DNA from: Typhlomys cinereus
Lineage: Eukaryota; Chordata; Mammalia; Rodentia; Platacanthomyidae
NCBI GenBank assembly: GCA_023101885.1
Contig: JALPQD010000390.1
Span: 2,033,257 to 2,097,256, forward strand
Length of the DNA: 64,000 nucleotides
Direction of reading: 5' to 3'
The notes under the pieces were generated by a model, which was given only the letters and a program-made list of their open reading frames with translations, had not been told where the DNA came from and made no database searches. Positions 1-11,261 of the stretch are shown one piece after another. Position 1 is the first letter of the stretch; each line of letters begins with the position of its first letter. The translations under genes were made by a program, and so were the position numbers.

Positions 1-810
1 ATGCTAATAACCAGGCTGGACCCTGTGTTTCAGACCCCCATGTACTTTTTCCTGAGCAATTTTTCCTTTTTGGATATCTGTTATGTAACAGCCACTATCC
101 CAAGAGTGCTAGTGGACCTGTGTACTTATAAAGGAAATATCTCTTTCCTGGACTGTGCTGTACAATTGTTCTTTGTCCTTATGTTTGGAGGTATGGAGTG
201 TCTCCTGCTCACACTGATGGCCTATGACCGCTACATGGCCATATGCAACCCTCTCCACTATGCTCTGGTCATGAACCACAGGATGTGTGTGCAACTCCTG
301 GCTGCCTGCTGGATCAGTGTCATACCCCTTGTGACTGGACAAACATATCAGATATTTTCATTGCCATTTTGTGGGTCCAATAAAATCAATCACTTCTTCT
401 GTGACATCCCACCACTACTCAAGCTTGCTTGTGGAAACATCTTTGTGAATAAGATAGCGGTCTTTGTTGCTTCAGTGGTATTCCTCATGGTTCCCTTTCT
501 GCTGATCATGGTGTCTTATGCCAATATCATCTCAAGCATTCTGAAACTGTCCTCGGCCAGAGGGAGGGCCAAAGCTTTCTCTACCTGCTCCTCTCATCTG
601 ACAGTTGTAGTCTTATTCTATGGAACAGCTACCATTACTTATGTACAACCCAAAGCTAATCAGTCTGAAGCAACTGGAAAACTCCTATCTCTTTTCTACA
701 CCATTTTGATCCCACTCTTGAATCCCATTATATATACTCTGAGAAACAAGGATATCATGATGGCTTTGAGAAAACTAACAGCCATAGGGCTGCCTAAAAA
801 AGCTATGTAG
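1..810 (+). CDS. Olfactory receptor, OR10AG1-like (5' end outside window)
   Basis: Class II olfactory receptor, a seven-transmembrane GPCR of olfactory cilia that couples odorant binding to Golf/cAMP. Visible: PMYFFL at residues 13-18 (start of TM2), MAYDRY at 73-78 (end of TM3), a Cys-rich second extracellular loop with HFFCDIPPLLKLAC, KAFSTCSSH (TM6) and NPIIY (TM7), then TAG at 808-810. The ATG at base 1 is an internal Met in the first intracellular loop, not the start: about 50 residues (N-terminus, TM1) lie before the window. No frameshift or stop in the 269 visible codons. The block FCGSNKINHFFCDIPP followed by ACGNIFVN closely resembles my recollection of human OR10AG1, so subfamily 10AG is likely; this was not searched. 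It belongs to a different branch from the tandem ORs downstream (GNIS/FCGSN versus TQDR/FCDSN). Confidence 0.9.
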   Translation: MLITRLDPVFQTPMYFFLSNFSFLDICYVTATIPRVLVDLCTYKGNISFLDCAVQLFFVLMFGGMECLLLTLMAYDRYMAICNPLHYALVMNHRMCVQLLAACWISVIPLVTGQTYQIFSLPFCGSNKINHFFCDIPPLLKLACGNIFVNKIAVFVASVVFLMVPFLLIMVSYANIISSILKLSSARGRAKAFSTCSSHLTVVVLFYGTATITYVQPKANQSEATGKLLSLFYTILIPLLNPIIYTLRNKDIMMALRKLTAIGLPKKAM

Positions 811-2636
811 CTAAATCACATACCTAAAATTATATAAATAATATATGTATGTATTTTTCCTATAACAACAAAAAATGACTATGCTTAGCCTTATTACTGT
901 CACACTTGAATGATAAGATTGTACCTTAAGTCAAGGGACCTTTGACAGAATTTCATTCAAAATTTCTCCTGATCAAAGTTCAAATTAAATATACTACACA
1001 TACTTAAACATACCACAAATACTTAGTTTTAACTAATGCTCTTTCCAATGAACAATTAATTCCTGAGGTTTAGAAGAATTTTGATGTATACAACTGAAAA
1101 TTACTGTACATGTTATATAATGGAGTTGAACTTCTTTCCTGGCTGGATGAGCTTTTTCATTCTTTCTATTCATCCAGGTATATGTGCTAATCTTTTCTGA
1201 TAGTATAGATTTTTTTTTAAAGTTATGGCAAACAAACAAAGACACTAACTGAATATCGATACTTACAATGTTTTCTGAAGCTATTTTTAAAAGATTCTTC
1301 TGAAACAGAAAATACAAATAATTTTATTTAAATGTCAAAAATATGGCTCAGTGAGACAAAGAAAAAATACATTAAAAATACTGGACATTACAAAGGCACA
1401 CAAAATCATATTGATTCCAGATTTCTCTCTTGTCTTTGAAGATGACCCTTTTCTGAAATACTATGGTTTGTAATAGGAATTTGAATACCTGAAAGTCTCA
1501 AAGAGAAAGGGGAAATAAGGGGAACTTACTCTTACTGTATTTGGGGCTGTGTCTCCACACTTGGCTTGTGTAACAAAAATCAAAACACTAAGTTAGAGAA
1601 ATGAATGAGAAGCTAGTTGACTTTGATATCTTGTTTAGGGTAGAATAGTATTTCCCTGAAAGACTAATGTGGGTTAATGCTGGATAGTGTGTAATGGGGA
1701 AGGGAGCTACAAGCTCTTTTTCTGAAGGTATACCTACTGATAAAACAGGCTCATGCCACTAATGGCTAACCAGACGAAGCTTAGTGGATCACACCCATAC
1801 ATAAAAGCAAGAAATCAAGAGGGAGACGGGTGAAGAAGATTTGTAGTGGGAAAAAAGTGAATGAGATATGGTAATAAGGGTGAAAATTAAAATAAAATCA
1901 TTGTATTTATTTATTAAGCACTAAAATAATATAAATGAAAAAAAAAAAAACTTGGGTGTAGTATGATAGGAGGTTTTGCCTTTCAGATCTTACAAATAAG
2001 TCAACCTGGAGTGACAACCTCTGAGTTAATTTCCCAAAAGAGTCTCACCCAACATTCCATAGCCCAAACCTGATGAATTAAAGTTTGGAAGAAAGTGAAT
2101 CAATTATACTTTTTCACTGCACGTAGTAAGACTATGGGATCTAGTTGCTTATTAATATGGTACTATATATGAATATTTACATGTATATTCTGCAAAAATA
2201 TAAATATAGTAACATATTTAATAATCAATTTTACTTAATTATATATTCAATACAAAACTATTAATACACATTAAATATCACAATTCAAACAGTCATTTTG
2301 AATTGGTATTTCCTACTATTGTCTCATTCAATTCTCACAAATCATAAAATTCAGATACATGCTTGTTATCTCATTAATTAGCATAGATATCAGAATTTAT
2401 ATAGATGAAGAACTTATATAGATATGCAGTTGTTAAACTTACATGAAAAAATATCAGATCATCATTAGTGAGCCTCAGGATATTTCTTCATGAAAGCAAC
2501 TTGAGAATTGACTATCTGAACACTTGGTTTGTGAACTCCTAAAAATTTTTGGTGATGCTCATGGCATGGAAAATTTAACATAGAGCAGCATCTTTGTTTC
2601 TTCTGAACACCTTCCACACACACACATACACACATG

Positions 2637-2674
<38 letters not shown>

Positions 2675-3050
2675 TGTATATCATTGGTTTTCTTACCTTG
2701 ATTATCTTACTTCTAACTGAGTCCATATTCTTCATCCATTTTAAATGAATGGACTCTTCCTATATTTCCTGCTACTGATGTCTGAAGTTTTATGTAAATC
2801 ACACTCCTTTGAAATTATGCCTTGACCTTTAAAAACATAATTAACTCAAGCACATTTTCTCTAATGGTCAAAAAGACTGGACTAACTATAAATGCACAAG
2901 CACTTTTTGGTTTAAATGAATTAATCATCCTTGGTTCCTGATTTATAGTTACTAAAACCATTAGGAATATTTATTTATACTCTATAATACTCATGTGCTC
3001 TAGAGTCTACATCTGACCATATGCATATTTACTGGCTGTGATTTGTCTCT
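811..3050. other. Intergenic DNA downstream of the first OR
   Basis: AT-rich sequence without a credible gene. A short A-run follows a purine-rich stretch near 1770-1950 that may be the 3' end of an old retroelement, but I cannot name it. A CA microsatellite lies at 2615-2674. No clear homology to the 8-kb unit flanks further downstream was seen. Confidence 0.6.
2615..2674. repeat. CA microsatellite
   Basis: Interrupted CA dinucleotide repeat with a few TA/TG interruptions. Open frames through it are repeat artefacts. Confidence 0.9.
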
Positions 3051-3067
3051 GGTCTATCCAGTTTTCT
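3051..3067. repeat. Target-site duplication of L1-A, poly(A) side
   Basis: A 17-base word (GGTCTATCC, then AGTTTTCT) lies immediately outside the poly(T)-rich 3' end of the reverse-strand L1-A. It recurs at 9051-9067 with 15 of 17 positions equal. The pair fixes both ends of the insertion. Confidence 0.8.
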
Positions 3068-3174
3068 TTTTTTCTTTTTTTTTTTTTTCTCTTTTTTTCA
3101 GCTTTATTTTTTTATTATTTTTATACATTTTTTATTATTATTTCCGCTCATACAAACTTAATAGGTACACCAGT

Positions 3175-3250
3175 TCCCTCCCTCCCTCCTCCTCCCCGTG
3201 AACCCCCTGCTCCTCCTCCCCTCACCTCTCCTTCCTCATCCCCCAGTGCC
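3175..3250 (-). repeat. L1-A 3' UTR polypurine, G-rich tract
   Basis: On the minus strand this is a run of GGGGAGG/GGAGG-type repeats just before the terminal AACTGGTGTACCT box of the L1 3' end. The same tract ends L1-B, L1-C and L1-D. Such tracts in mammalian L1 3' UTRs are known to be able to form G-quadruplexes. Confidence 0.65.
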
Positions 3251-4150
3251 TCCAGCCCCAATTCCCAGAGAGTCCTTTCTTGTGCATGCCTGACTCTCCT
3301 CTGGGCCCTTCTCTCCAATGACCTACAAGGACCCAGTGGCATTTCCCTGAACCCTTTCCCGTGTTCCCCTACTACTGTGGCTGCCAATCCCTTGCCTCCA
3401 AGGATCTTGGTGCCTTTAGCAGATGCTAGACTTTTTGAGGTCAACAGAGTGTTGGACATTGCGCAGGGCATGCAAGGACCACTTATGATTGCCTCGGCCC
3501 TAACTTGGGTGGAATATCTTGCAAATCATTGCTCCTCCCATCCTTTTGCTCTTACACTCTTACCGCCCCCTCTTCCACAAATGTCCCTGAGCTTCAGGAT
3601 GGGGAGAGATTAGTCTGGCCTAGTTCTAGGTGGTTGATATAAAGTCTCTGAAATTCTGGATTGTGGTTTGGTGATTTTCTTTTGCAGTTTTGCTGCTCCT
3701 GCAATGCTCTTCACTCCATCCTGCTGGGCACTGTATGTCACCCCCTGGCCAGAGACAAAGAGCTGTTAAACTGGAGTCTTATTATAAGAGCACATTCAAG
3801 GGTACATGTAATAAAAGTAGGAAACCTCAGTGAGGGAGGGGTCAATCACCCATTTGAAAAGAGGTTACTTTTTATCTGCCAGACTATATGCCCTCCCCTT
3901 CTGGTGAGATCACACCTCCTCAGTTGAAAATGATCAGGAACAAACGTCTGTGAACTTAACCAGGTGTCACATTACTTACTTGTAGTCCTTGATGGAGGCC
4001 TATTTTCTCTACTGTAACATGGTCACTTCGCTCCTTGTTTCTGGTGTGGCCATCCAACCCCATCCCTCCTGTTCATAATCCTTGCAATTACTGTAGGTAA
4101 TACATAGATTTACCTATGAGTGTCAAAAGGTGGGCTGGGTGGGTTTGGTA

Positions 4151-7100
4151 CTAGAAGCCACCTATTAGGGAGTACATATGGCACTTAATTTTCTGGGTCT
4201 GGGATACTTCACTTAATGTAATTGTTTCTAATGACATCCATTTCCCACCAAATTCCAGTAATTCATCATTTTTGATGGCTGAGTAGTACTCCATTATATA
4301 GATGTACCACGGTTTCCTTATCCACTCGTCAACTGTTGGACATTTGGGTTGATTCCAAGACTTTGCTATTGTAAACAGTGCTGCTACGAACTTGGTCATG
4401 CTTGTGCTATCGAGGTGAACCCCTGCTGTACGGGGTTTATTCCCAAAAGTGGGTTAGCAGGGTCATATGGCATTTCAATCTTTAATTTCTTTAAGAATCT
4501 CCAGATGGCTCACCAGAGTGGCTGTATGAGCCTACACTCCCACCACCAATGTTGAGAGTTCCCCTCTCTCCACATCCTCTCCAGCATTTGATGTTGTTTG
4601 TATTGTGGATTTTTGCCATCCTGACCGGGGTGAGATGATATCTCAGGGAAGTTTTGATTTTCATTTCCCTTATGGCTAAAGAAGTGGAGCATTTTTTCAG
4701 ATATTTGTTAAACATTTTAATTTCATCCCTAGTAAAATTTCTTTTAAGTTCCAGGGCCCATTTCTTAATTGGGCCATTGATTTCCCTGATGTTTAGTTTT
4801 CTAAGTTCTTTGTGCACTCTGGACAGTAGAGCTCTATCAGATATGTGGTTAGTGAAGATTTTCTCCCATTCTGTGAGTTTCCTTTTAGCTCATGTTACAA
4901 TCTCTTTATCTGAACAGAAGCTCTTTAATTTCACAAGATCCCAACTGTTGAGAGTTGGTAGCAGTTACTGTGCCATTGGATGTCTGTTTAGGAAATGTTG
5001 GCCTAGCCCAATCAGTGCGAGGGAGTTCCCTATCCTTTCAACTATGGTTTTTATAGTCTCTGGCCTGATATCAAGGTCCTTGATCCATTTGGAATTAAGT
5101 CTTGTACATGGTGACAAGTACGGGTCCAGCTTTAATCTTCTGCATGTGGAGATCCAGTTTTGCCAGCACCATTTGTTGAAGATGCTGTTCTTTTTCCATT
5201 GGTTTCTTTGGGCCACTTTGTCAAAGACCAAATGGCTGTAACTTTGTGGGCTTATAAATGGGTATTCAACCCTTATCCATTGATCTGTGTGTCATTTTGT
5301 AGCCAGTTCCAGGCTGTTTTTATAACTATGGATTTGTAGTATAGACTTAGGTTTGGTGTGGTTATACCTCCAGCAGTGTTTTTGTTACTCAGGATTCTCT
5401 TTGCTATCCTGGGTCTTTTGTGCCTCCATATGAATTTTGAGATTGTTTGGTCAACTTCTTTGAAGAATTGCTTTGGGATTTTAATTGGTATAGCACTGAA
5501 ATTGTATATTGCCTTTGGTAGGATGGTCATTTTTACGATGTTGATTCTGCCAATCCAGGAACATGGGAGGTCTTTCCACCTTCTGGTGTCTTCTGCTATT
5601 TCTTTCTTTAGGATTTTAATGTTTTCATTATAGAGGTCTCTTACTTCCTTGGTTAGGTTTATACCAAGGTATTTCATTTTTTTAGGGGCTATAGTAACTG
5701 GGATTGTTTCTCTGAAGGCTTTTTCACCTCTTTCATTCTGGGCATATAGGAAGGCCTCTGATTTTTGCACATTTATTTTGTATCCTGCCGCCCTGCTGAA
5801 CTTCTCAATTAGTTCCAGGAGCTTACTGGTGAAGTTTTTGGGATCACTGAGGTATAAGATCATGTCATCTGCAAATAGGGTTAGCTTGATTTCTTCCTTG
5901 CCGATTTGAATCCCTCTTATGTCCCTTTCTTGTCTTATGGCTTCAGGTAAGACTTCAAGTACAATATTGAATAGAAGTGGTGAGAGTGGACAGCTTTGTC
6001 TAGTTCCTTATCAAAGTGGGAATGCTTCCAATAGTTCCCCATTGAGCATAATCCTTGCTGTGGGCTTGTTGTATACAGCTTTTATTATATTGATAAAGGT
6101 TCCTTCCATTCCTACTGTCTCTAGCGTTTTGATCATAAAAGGCTGTTGGATCTTGTCAATAGCTTTTTCTGCATCTATCAAGAGTATCATGTGTCTTGGA
6201 CTTTGGACTGGTTTACATGTTGAATTACATTTATTGATTTGCGTATGTTGAACAAACCTTGTGTGCTGGGGATGAAGCCTACTTGGTCCCCGTGAATGAT
6301 CTTTTTAATATGTTTTTGAATCCGATTTTCTAAAACTTTGTTGAGAATCTTTGCATCTGTGTTCATCATAGAGATCGGCCTATAGTTTTCTTTTTTAAGT
6401 GAGTCTTTATTAGGTTTTGGGATTAAAACAATATTGGCTTCATAGAAGGAATTTGGTAGTGTTCCTTCCTTTGCTATTTGATGGAATAGTTTAAGGAGTA
6501 TTGATGTTATTAACTCTTTAAATGTCTGGTAGAACTCTGTGCTGAATCCATCTGGTCCAGGATATTTTTTGGTAGGAAGTTTCAAGATTACTTCCTCAAT
6601 TTCCTGATATGTTTTAGGACTATGTAAATAATTCACAACTTCCTGATTCAATTTAGGTAAGTTGTGTTTACTTAGAAATTCATCCATGTCTTTTGTGTTG
6701 TCAATCTTCCCAGAGTATAAGTTTTTGAAATATGATGTTATAATTCTCTGTATTTCTTGGGTATCAGTAGTAATAATTCCATTTTTATTTCTGATTTTGT
6801 TAATATGGGTTTTCTATCTCTTGCTTTTGGTTAATTTAGCTAGGGGTGTATCAATATGATTTTTTTCAAAGAACCAGCTTTTTGACTACTTGATTTTTTC
6901 TATCGTTTCCTTAATCTCGATTTCAGATATTTCTACCCTTATTTTGCTAATCTCCTCTCTTCTACTGCTTTTGGGACCAGATTGCTCTATTTTCTCTAAA
7001 GCTTTAAGCTGCATTGTTAAGTTGTTTATTTCTGATGTTTCCATTTTTTTGATGTAGGCATTAAGAGCTATGAACTTACCTCTTAGAAGAGCTTTCATTG

Positions 7101-7938
7101 TGTCCCAGAGATTTTGGTAAGCTGTATTTTCATTATCATTGACTCTCAGGAAATCTTGAATTTCCTTTTTAATTTTTTCCTGAATCCAGTTCTCATTCAG
7201 CATCATATTGTTAAGTTTCCAGGAGTTAGTGTATTTTATCTTGTTTGTTGTGTTTTGGATGTCCAGCTTTAGGCCATTGTGGTCTGACAGGGCACAGGTT
7301 AGAATTTCAACTTTTTTGTATATGTGTAGATTCATTTTGTGGCCCAGTATGTGATCTATTTTGGAGAAAGTTCCATGTGCTGCTGAGAAAAATGTGTATT
7401 CTTTGAAGTTCGATAGAGATCTGTAATGTCCATTTCTTTAAGGGTTTGATTAAGTTCCAAAGTGTCTCTCTTAAGCTTTTGACCTGTTGAGGGCGGTGCT
7501 GAAGTCCCCAAGAATTATCATTTGGGGGTTGATTTCTTGCTTTAGATGCTGTAGGGTTTTCTTAATGAATGTGGAGAGGCCTGTATTGGGTGCATATATG
7601 TTCAGTATTGTGAAGTCTTCCTGGTGAATTGTACCTGTGACTAAAATGTAGTATCCATCCGTGTCTCTTATAATTTTCTTTGGTTTGAAGTCCACTTTGT
7701 CTCATAGCATAATGGCTACCCCTGTTTGTTTTCTGCTTCCATTAGCTTGTAGAATTGTTGACCAGCCTTTTATTTTTAGGGCATGCCTATCTTTTGTGGT
7801 GAGATGGGTTTCCTGCAGGCAGCAGATTGATGGATTGTGATTTTTAATCCAAGTTTGTAATCTGTGTCTCTTGATCTGTGAATTAATTCCATTAACATTT
7901 AGTGTTATATTGGAGAAACTATTTTTAATTCCAGACAT
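4151..7938 (-). pseudogene. L1-A ORF2 (endonuclease/reverse transcriptase), broken
   Basis: ORF2 runs from an MSGI start at 7938 to a terminal MYSLIGG block at 4151. The endonuclease part keeps LNVNG (catalytic Asn), CCLQETHL (catalytic Glu) and LGDF. A TGA at 7702-7704 replaces the Ser codon of the ML-S-DKV block. A 17-nt deletion next to the GDFSTAL block shifts the frame. The RT region keeps the catalytic FADD near 5850 followed by MILYLSDP. A Cys-rich C-terminal segment ([10 protein letters not shown]) is also present. Several further shifts make it non-coding. The TGA is shared with L1-C at the same codon. Confidence 0.88.
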
Positions 7939-7988
7939 TTATTATGTTTAGTAGTTTTTATAAGTATATTGCTTTGCTTTTAATGGTG

Positions 7989-8973
7989 TTATACTTGCCT
8001 TCTGTTCTCCTGGGTATGCCTGTTTTTTTCTTCAAGCTTGAGTGTCATTTCTAGCATTTTTTGAAGGCCTGGTTTGGTGGACATGTATCCCTTCAAGTTT
8101 TCTTTGTGCTGGAAGATTTTTCTTTCTCCCTCGATGATGACTGATAGTTTTGCAGTATAAATCAGCCTGGGTTGACATATTTGTTCATTCAATACTTGAA
8201 GTATGTCTCTCCAAGGTCTTCTTGTTTTTACTGTTTTGACTGAGAAGTCATTTGTTATTTTAATAGGTTTACCTTTAAAAGTGACTTGTTTTTTCTCCCT
8301 TGAAGCTCTCAGCACCAGTTCTTTATCTTGAATGTGGAGTGCTTTAACTATTATTTGCCATGGCGAGCTTCTGTTTTAGTCATATCTGTTTGGGGTACAG
8401 AATGCCTCTTGTATATGGATGGGCCTCTCTTTTTTTATATGAGGAAAGTTTTCCTTGATGGTTGTTTGAAAAATTTCCTCAGGGATGGTATTTTGAGATT
8501 CTTGCTCTGGTATTCCATGAATACGCATATTAGGCTTCTTCAGGGTATCCCATATGTCCTGGATATATCTCTCAAGTATCTTTTTGGCTTTAACAACCTC
8601 TTCCATTGAGCTGCTTAATACTCCCATTTTATCTTCAAGGTCTGAAATTTTGTTCTCTGCTTTGTTAGTTCTGCTGATAAGACTCTGTGGAGTTCTGGGT
8701 TGAAGATAACTTGTCTTGTAGCTCAGTTTTAAACTCTGCTTGAGTCTGTTTTAACTGTTCTATGCCAGCTTTTGTTTCTTGAACTGTTTTTCTCAACTCC
8801 TCCAAGTGTCTGTTGTGTTCCTCTTCAAAGTGATTGATTCGATTATTTAATTCCTTCCGGATTTCCTCTTTCATAGTATTGAACATGGTAATGATCATAT
8901 TTTGAAAGTCATTATCCTGGGTCAGGCTTTCATGGCCATTTTCCGTGGGTTTGTTCTGGTTGGAGTCTAACAT
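7989..8973 (-). pseudogene. L1-A ORF1 (RNA-binding chaperone), broken and lacking its first start
   Basis: Begins at MLDSNQNKPT (8973), which corresponds to codon 27 of the longer ORF1 frame in L1-C. The earlier ATG and its 26 codons are absent because of the 5' junction. A coiled-coil-like stretch (ELNNRINHFEEEHNRHLEEL) leads to a 2-nt loss near 8690 that shifts the frame. A TAA occurs further on, just before the NRSSP block. The C-terminal domain (LRASREKKQVTFKGKPI to NRRQV) is recognisable and ends at 7989. Confidence 0.82.
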
Positions 8974-8987
8974 TATGGGATTAATTC

Positions 8988-9050
8988 CTAGGTCGCGGTG
9001 AGGCCCGGCTGGACCGCTCGCATGTCCCGGGTGGCGGAGTGGGGGAAGGG
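8988..9050 (-). other. L1-A truncated 5' leader (single partial monomer)
   Basis: GC-rich leader of about 63 nt, homologous to the start of the L1-B and L1-C 5' UTR monomers up to the CCTAG box. It then joins directly to GAATTAATCCC near the inner ORF1 ATG. The middle of the monomer, the TATA-like box and the non-monomeric part of the 5' UTR are missing. Confidence 0.8.
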
Positions 9051-9067
9051 AGTCTATGCAGTTTTCT
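9051..9067. repeat. Target-site duplication of L1-A, 5' side
   Basis: AGTCTATGC followed by AGTTTTCT; matches 3051-3067 at 15 of 17 positions. Confidence 0.8.
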
Positions 9068-9270
9068 AAGAAGACAACATTGAGCATCAAAGAACTTCTC
9101 GCTCTCGTAGTTTCCCCCCATGTATTTCTTAGTGGACAAAAAGTAAGTCTACTGTGAATGCACAACTGGATTCTACTGGTAACACCGAAGCTCATTCAAC
9201 TGTTTAAAGAATTGATGAAAAGGCAAGGGTTTTAATTTATTTTATTTAATATTCATCTAATCCATTCATC

Positions 9271-9412
9271 CATTCATTATTTATTTGAAACAGAGCCTCA
9301 TCCATAACCCAGACTGAACTGAAACTCAGTATGAATCCCAGAATGATTGTGAAGTCTTTATCTTCCTTCCTCAATCTTCATGTACTCAGGCTGTGTATTC
9401 ATGACAAGCTTT
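9271..9412 (-). repeat. Diverged B1-like SINE
   Basis: Reads on the + strand like a reversed B1: TTTATTTGAAACAGAGCCTC, then CCAGACTGAACTGAAACTC, ending in a CTCAGGCTGTGTATTCATGA-like 5' end. Heavily diverged 7SL-derived rodent SINE; boundaries approximate. Confidence 0.5.
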
Positions 9413-10019
9413 TTTACTTTTTAATTCGTTTTCTAAACTTTTCTTTCAAACCATTTTGGAAGGCAGAACATACTTTTTATGAGTCACTTTAAATATTTTT
9501 TGTGAAGAACAAAGCAAACATCTTGATATTCATAATTAAACAAAATAAAATCCAAATGTTGTCATTTAAAATTTCCAAGTTACTATTGTCTTCCATTGAT
9601 GGTGGTTTTGCATGTGAGGACTGAATGAAGATATGTACTTCTCAAGTGTAGTTCCTTCATTTCTTTAGTCAATATGCTGTACATTTGAATGAATTTGTCA
9701 CAGAATCATATTTCTGATGTAGTATTTTTCTTCATTTTATTTTGCTTGTGTGAGTCTGTGTGTGCTTGTTTGTTGCTTCCTTGAGATATTACCCAACTTA
9801 CTTAAACACTTTGTAATCAATAGGAGGTATTTGGTATTGCACTCAAGAGCTGATTGTTCCTAGAATACAATTCAAGTCATTTGGTGATTTAGAATTTGAG
9901 TTGGGCAGATGGGAACTTGACTAGAAACCTTAGCATTGCAAATTGTCTTCAAATTGCTGTCATCTAGTGATAATTGGTGTCATCTGGTAACTTATTATTT
10001 GTTAACTGCTCTGTAAGTG
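9413..10019. other. Intergenic, nothing recognised
   Basis: AT-rich sequence with no gene, RNA or repeat that I can support. Confidence 0.5.
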
Positions 10020-10440
10020 TCATGGTTAGGCATAGGTGTCAACTTCACTGTTCAGGGTTTGAGCTCTGGGCACATTTATAGTGAATTAGTGGTTGAGCTA
10101 AGTCCAGAGCAAACCTGCAAGAGACTGTCTAGCTGATGAGGAAAGCCCAGCCTATGGTGGGTGGGACTGGGCCCTGGAATAAATCATGAAGAACTGGTTG
10201 AGAAAGTCAGCATCCTTCTGTTCACTTGACCAGACATGCTAGTCTGGCAAGTAAGAATTGTCCATCTGTCAGCCATTATGTGGTGATGGTGGCCAGTTCC
10301 CTTGGCTTTGGTGTTGGTGCATGGTCTCCCTTCAAGCTGGACTGAGAAGTGTAACCAGACTTTCGTAAGGAAATAAACCCCTTGCTCCCTTAAGCTGTTT
10401 GATGGTCATTTATCAGCAACCATGCAGGCAGACTGCAACA
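10020..10440. mobile_element. Probable nonautonomous hAT-type DNA transposon remnant (URR1-like)
   Basis: About 420 bp starting near GTCATGGTTAGGCATAGGTG, with an internal GCCCAGCCTATGGTGGGTGG block and a terminal GGAAATAAACCCCTTGCTC stretch. This order recalls rodent URR1-type hAT repeats from memory. It could instead be another DNA transposon or an old LTR; a repeat-library search would settle it. Confidence 0.35.
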
Positions 10441-10802
10441 ATAAGTCTTCTAGTTTGTCCACTTAAAGACAATACCATCCCTTTGTTAGTTTTTTCTTTC
10501 TTTCTATAGTTTGATATTAAATGAAGATTTAGATAAAGGAGGCTTTTATTGAAGATGACAGGACTACCACGAAACACATGTCTTCTGAATTTATAATGAG
10601 AGACTTTTTAAAAAAGTTATATAATTTAACCCATTGTACAATTTCAGTACTATCAAAACATCTTAATAGGATATCTATAATATAGTTAGAGAGTGAATAT
10701 AGTGACTAATGCCACAAGACAGACAGATGCATATGAATTATTTTAGGCTTAAGCTTCCCATCCTCCATTCTTCAGACCTTACAGCAATAAAAAAGATATT
10801 TG

Positions 10803-10850
10803 TAGATGTAGCTCAATGGCAGTGTGCTTTCCTTGCATGTACGAAATCCC
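10803..10850 (+). repeat. ID-like SINE fragment
   Basis: GATGTAGCTCAATGGCAGTG followed by TGCTTTCCTTGCATGTAC resembles the tRNA-Ala-derived head of rodent ID/BC1 elements (A-box region GTAGCTCAGTGG). It is interrupted at about 10850 by an L1 fragment. Confidence 0.45.
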
Positions 10851-11175
10851 CGGTGAGGGGGGTTAGTCTTCCATTTGCAGGATGGTTACCTTCTATCTGC
10901 TAGACTCTTTGCCCTCCCTGTCTGATGACACCAAACCCCATCAGTTGCAAGTGATCAGGAAGGAAAGTCTGTGATCTAAACTAGATGTCTCATTACTGAC
11001 TTGCAGTTCTTGATAGTGAGCTCTTTGATCCATTTGGAATTAAGTCTTGCACATAGTAACAAGTAGGGATCCAGTGTTAATCTTCTGCATGTGGACATCC
11101 AGTTTTGTCAGCACCATTTGTTCAAGATGCTGTTCTTTTTCCATTTGATTGTTTAGGCCCCTTTGAAGATTGACA
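10850..11175 (-). mobile_element. L1 fragment (3' UTR fused to ORF2 3' part), reverse strand
   Basis: Bases about 10850-11005 match the L1-A 3' UTR around 3830-3995, and about 11020-11165 match L1-A ORF2 around 5080-5215. Roughly 1.1 kb between them is deleted. It is on the strand opposite to L1-D and duplicates sequence present there, so it is a separate insertion rather than the inverted 5' part of L1-D. Confidence 0.75.
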
Positions 11176-11188
11176 TATAATTTATCAA

Positions 11189-11261
11189 ATGGACCTTAAC
11201 AGGTCTGTGAAAAGAAGAAATACAAATGTCTATTCTTTTCTATCTTTTATTTTTTTAATGT
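11189..11261 (+). repeat. Isolated sliver of the 8-kb tandem unit
   Basis: ATGGACCTTAACAGG, then AAGAAATACAAATGTCTATTC and CTTTTATTTTT, match the unit positions near 22335-22400, 30270-30330, 38250-38320 and 58995-59070. It shows that unit homology resumes briefly upstream of the nested L1s and that the truncated L1-D lies inside unit sequence. Confidence 0.65.

Larger units (their letters stand above)
3068..9050 (-). mobile_element. LINE-1 element A, 5'-complete, inactive, apparently spliced 5' UTR
   Basis: Reverse-strand L1 of 5983 bp bounded by a 17-bp target-site duplication. Order on the minus strand: a 63-nt GC-rich leader (9050-8988), ORF1 remnant (8973-7989), a 50-nt spacer, ORF2 remnant (7938-4151), a 3' UTR ending in a polypurine tract, and an A-rich tail (T-rich on +, about 3068-3150). 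Its 5' end falls at the same monomer phase as L1-B and L1-C, so it is not 5'-truncated, yet it lacks the whole segment between CCTAG of the first monomer and GAATTAATCCC before the inner ORF1 ATG. In L1-C that missing segment begins GTAAGC and ends AAG. Stops and frameshifts in both ORFs make it dead. Confidence 0.9.

Noticed and set aside
1033..1317. 94-codon reverse frame after the first OR
   Set aside because: Low-complexity AT-rich translation with no recognisable family and no conservation visible in the window.
3038..3613. Proline/serine-rich 191-codon frame on the + strand
   Set aside because: It is the reverse complement of the L1-A 3' UTR polypurine tract and poly(A) tail.
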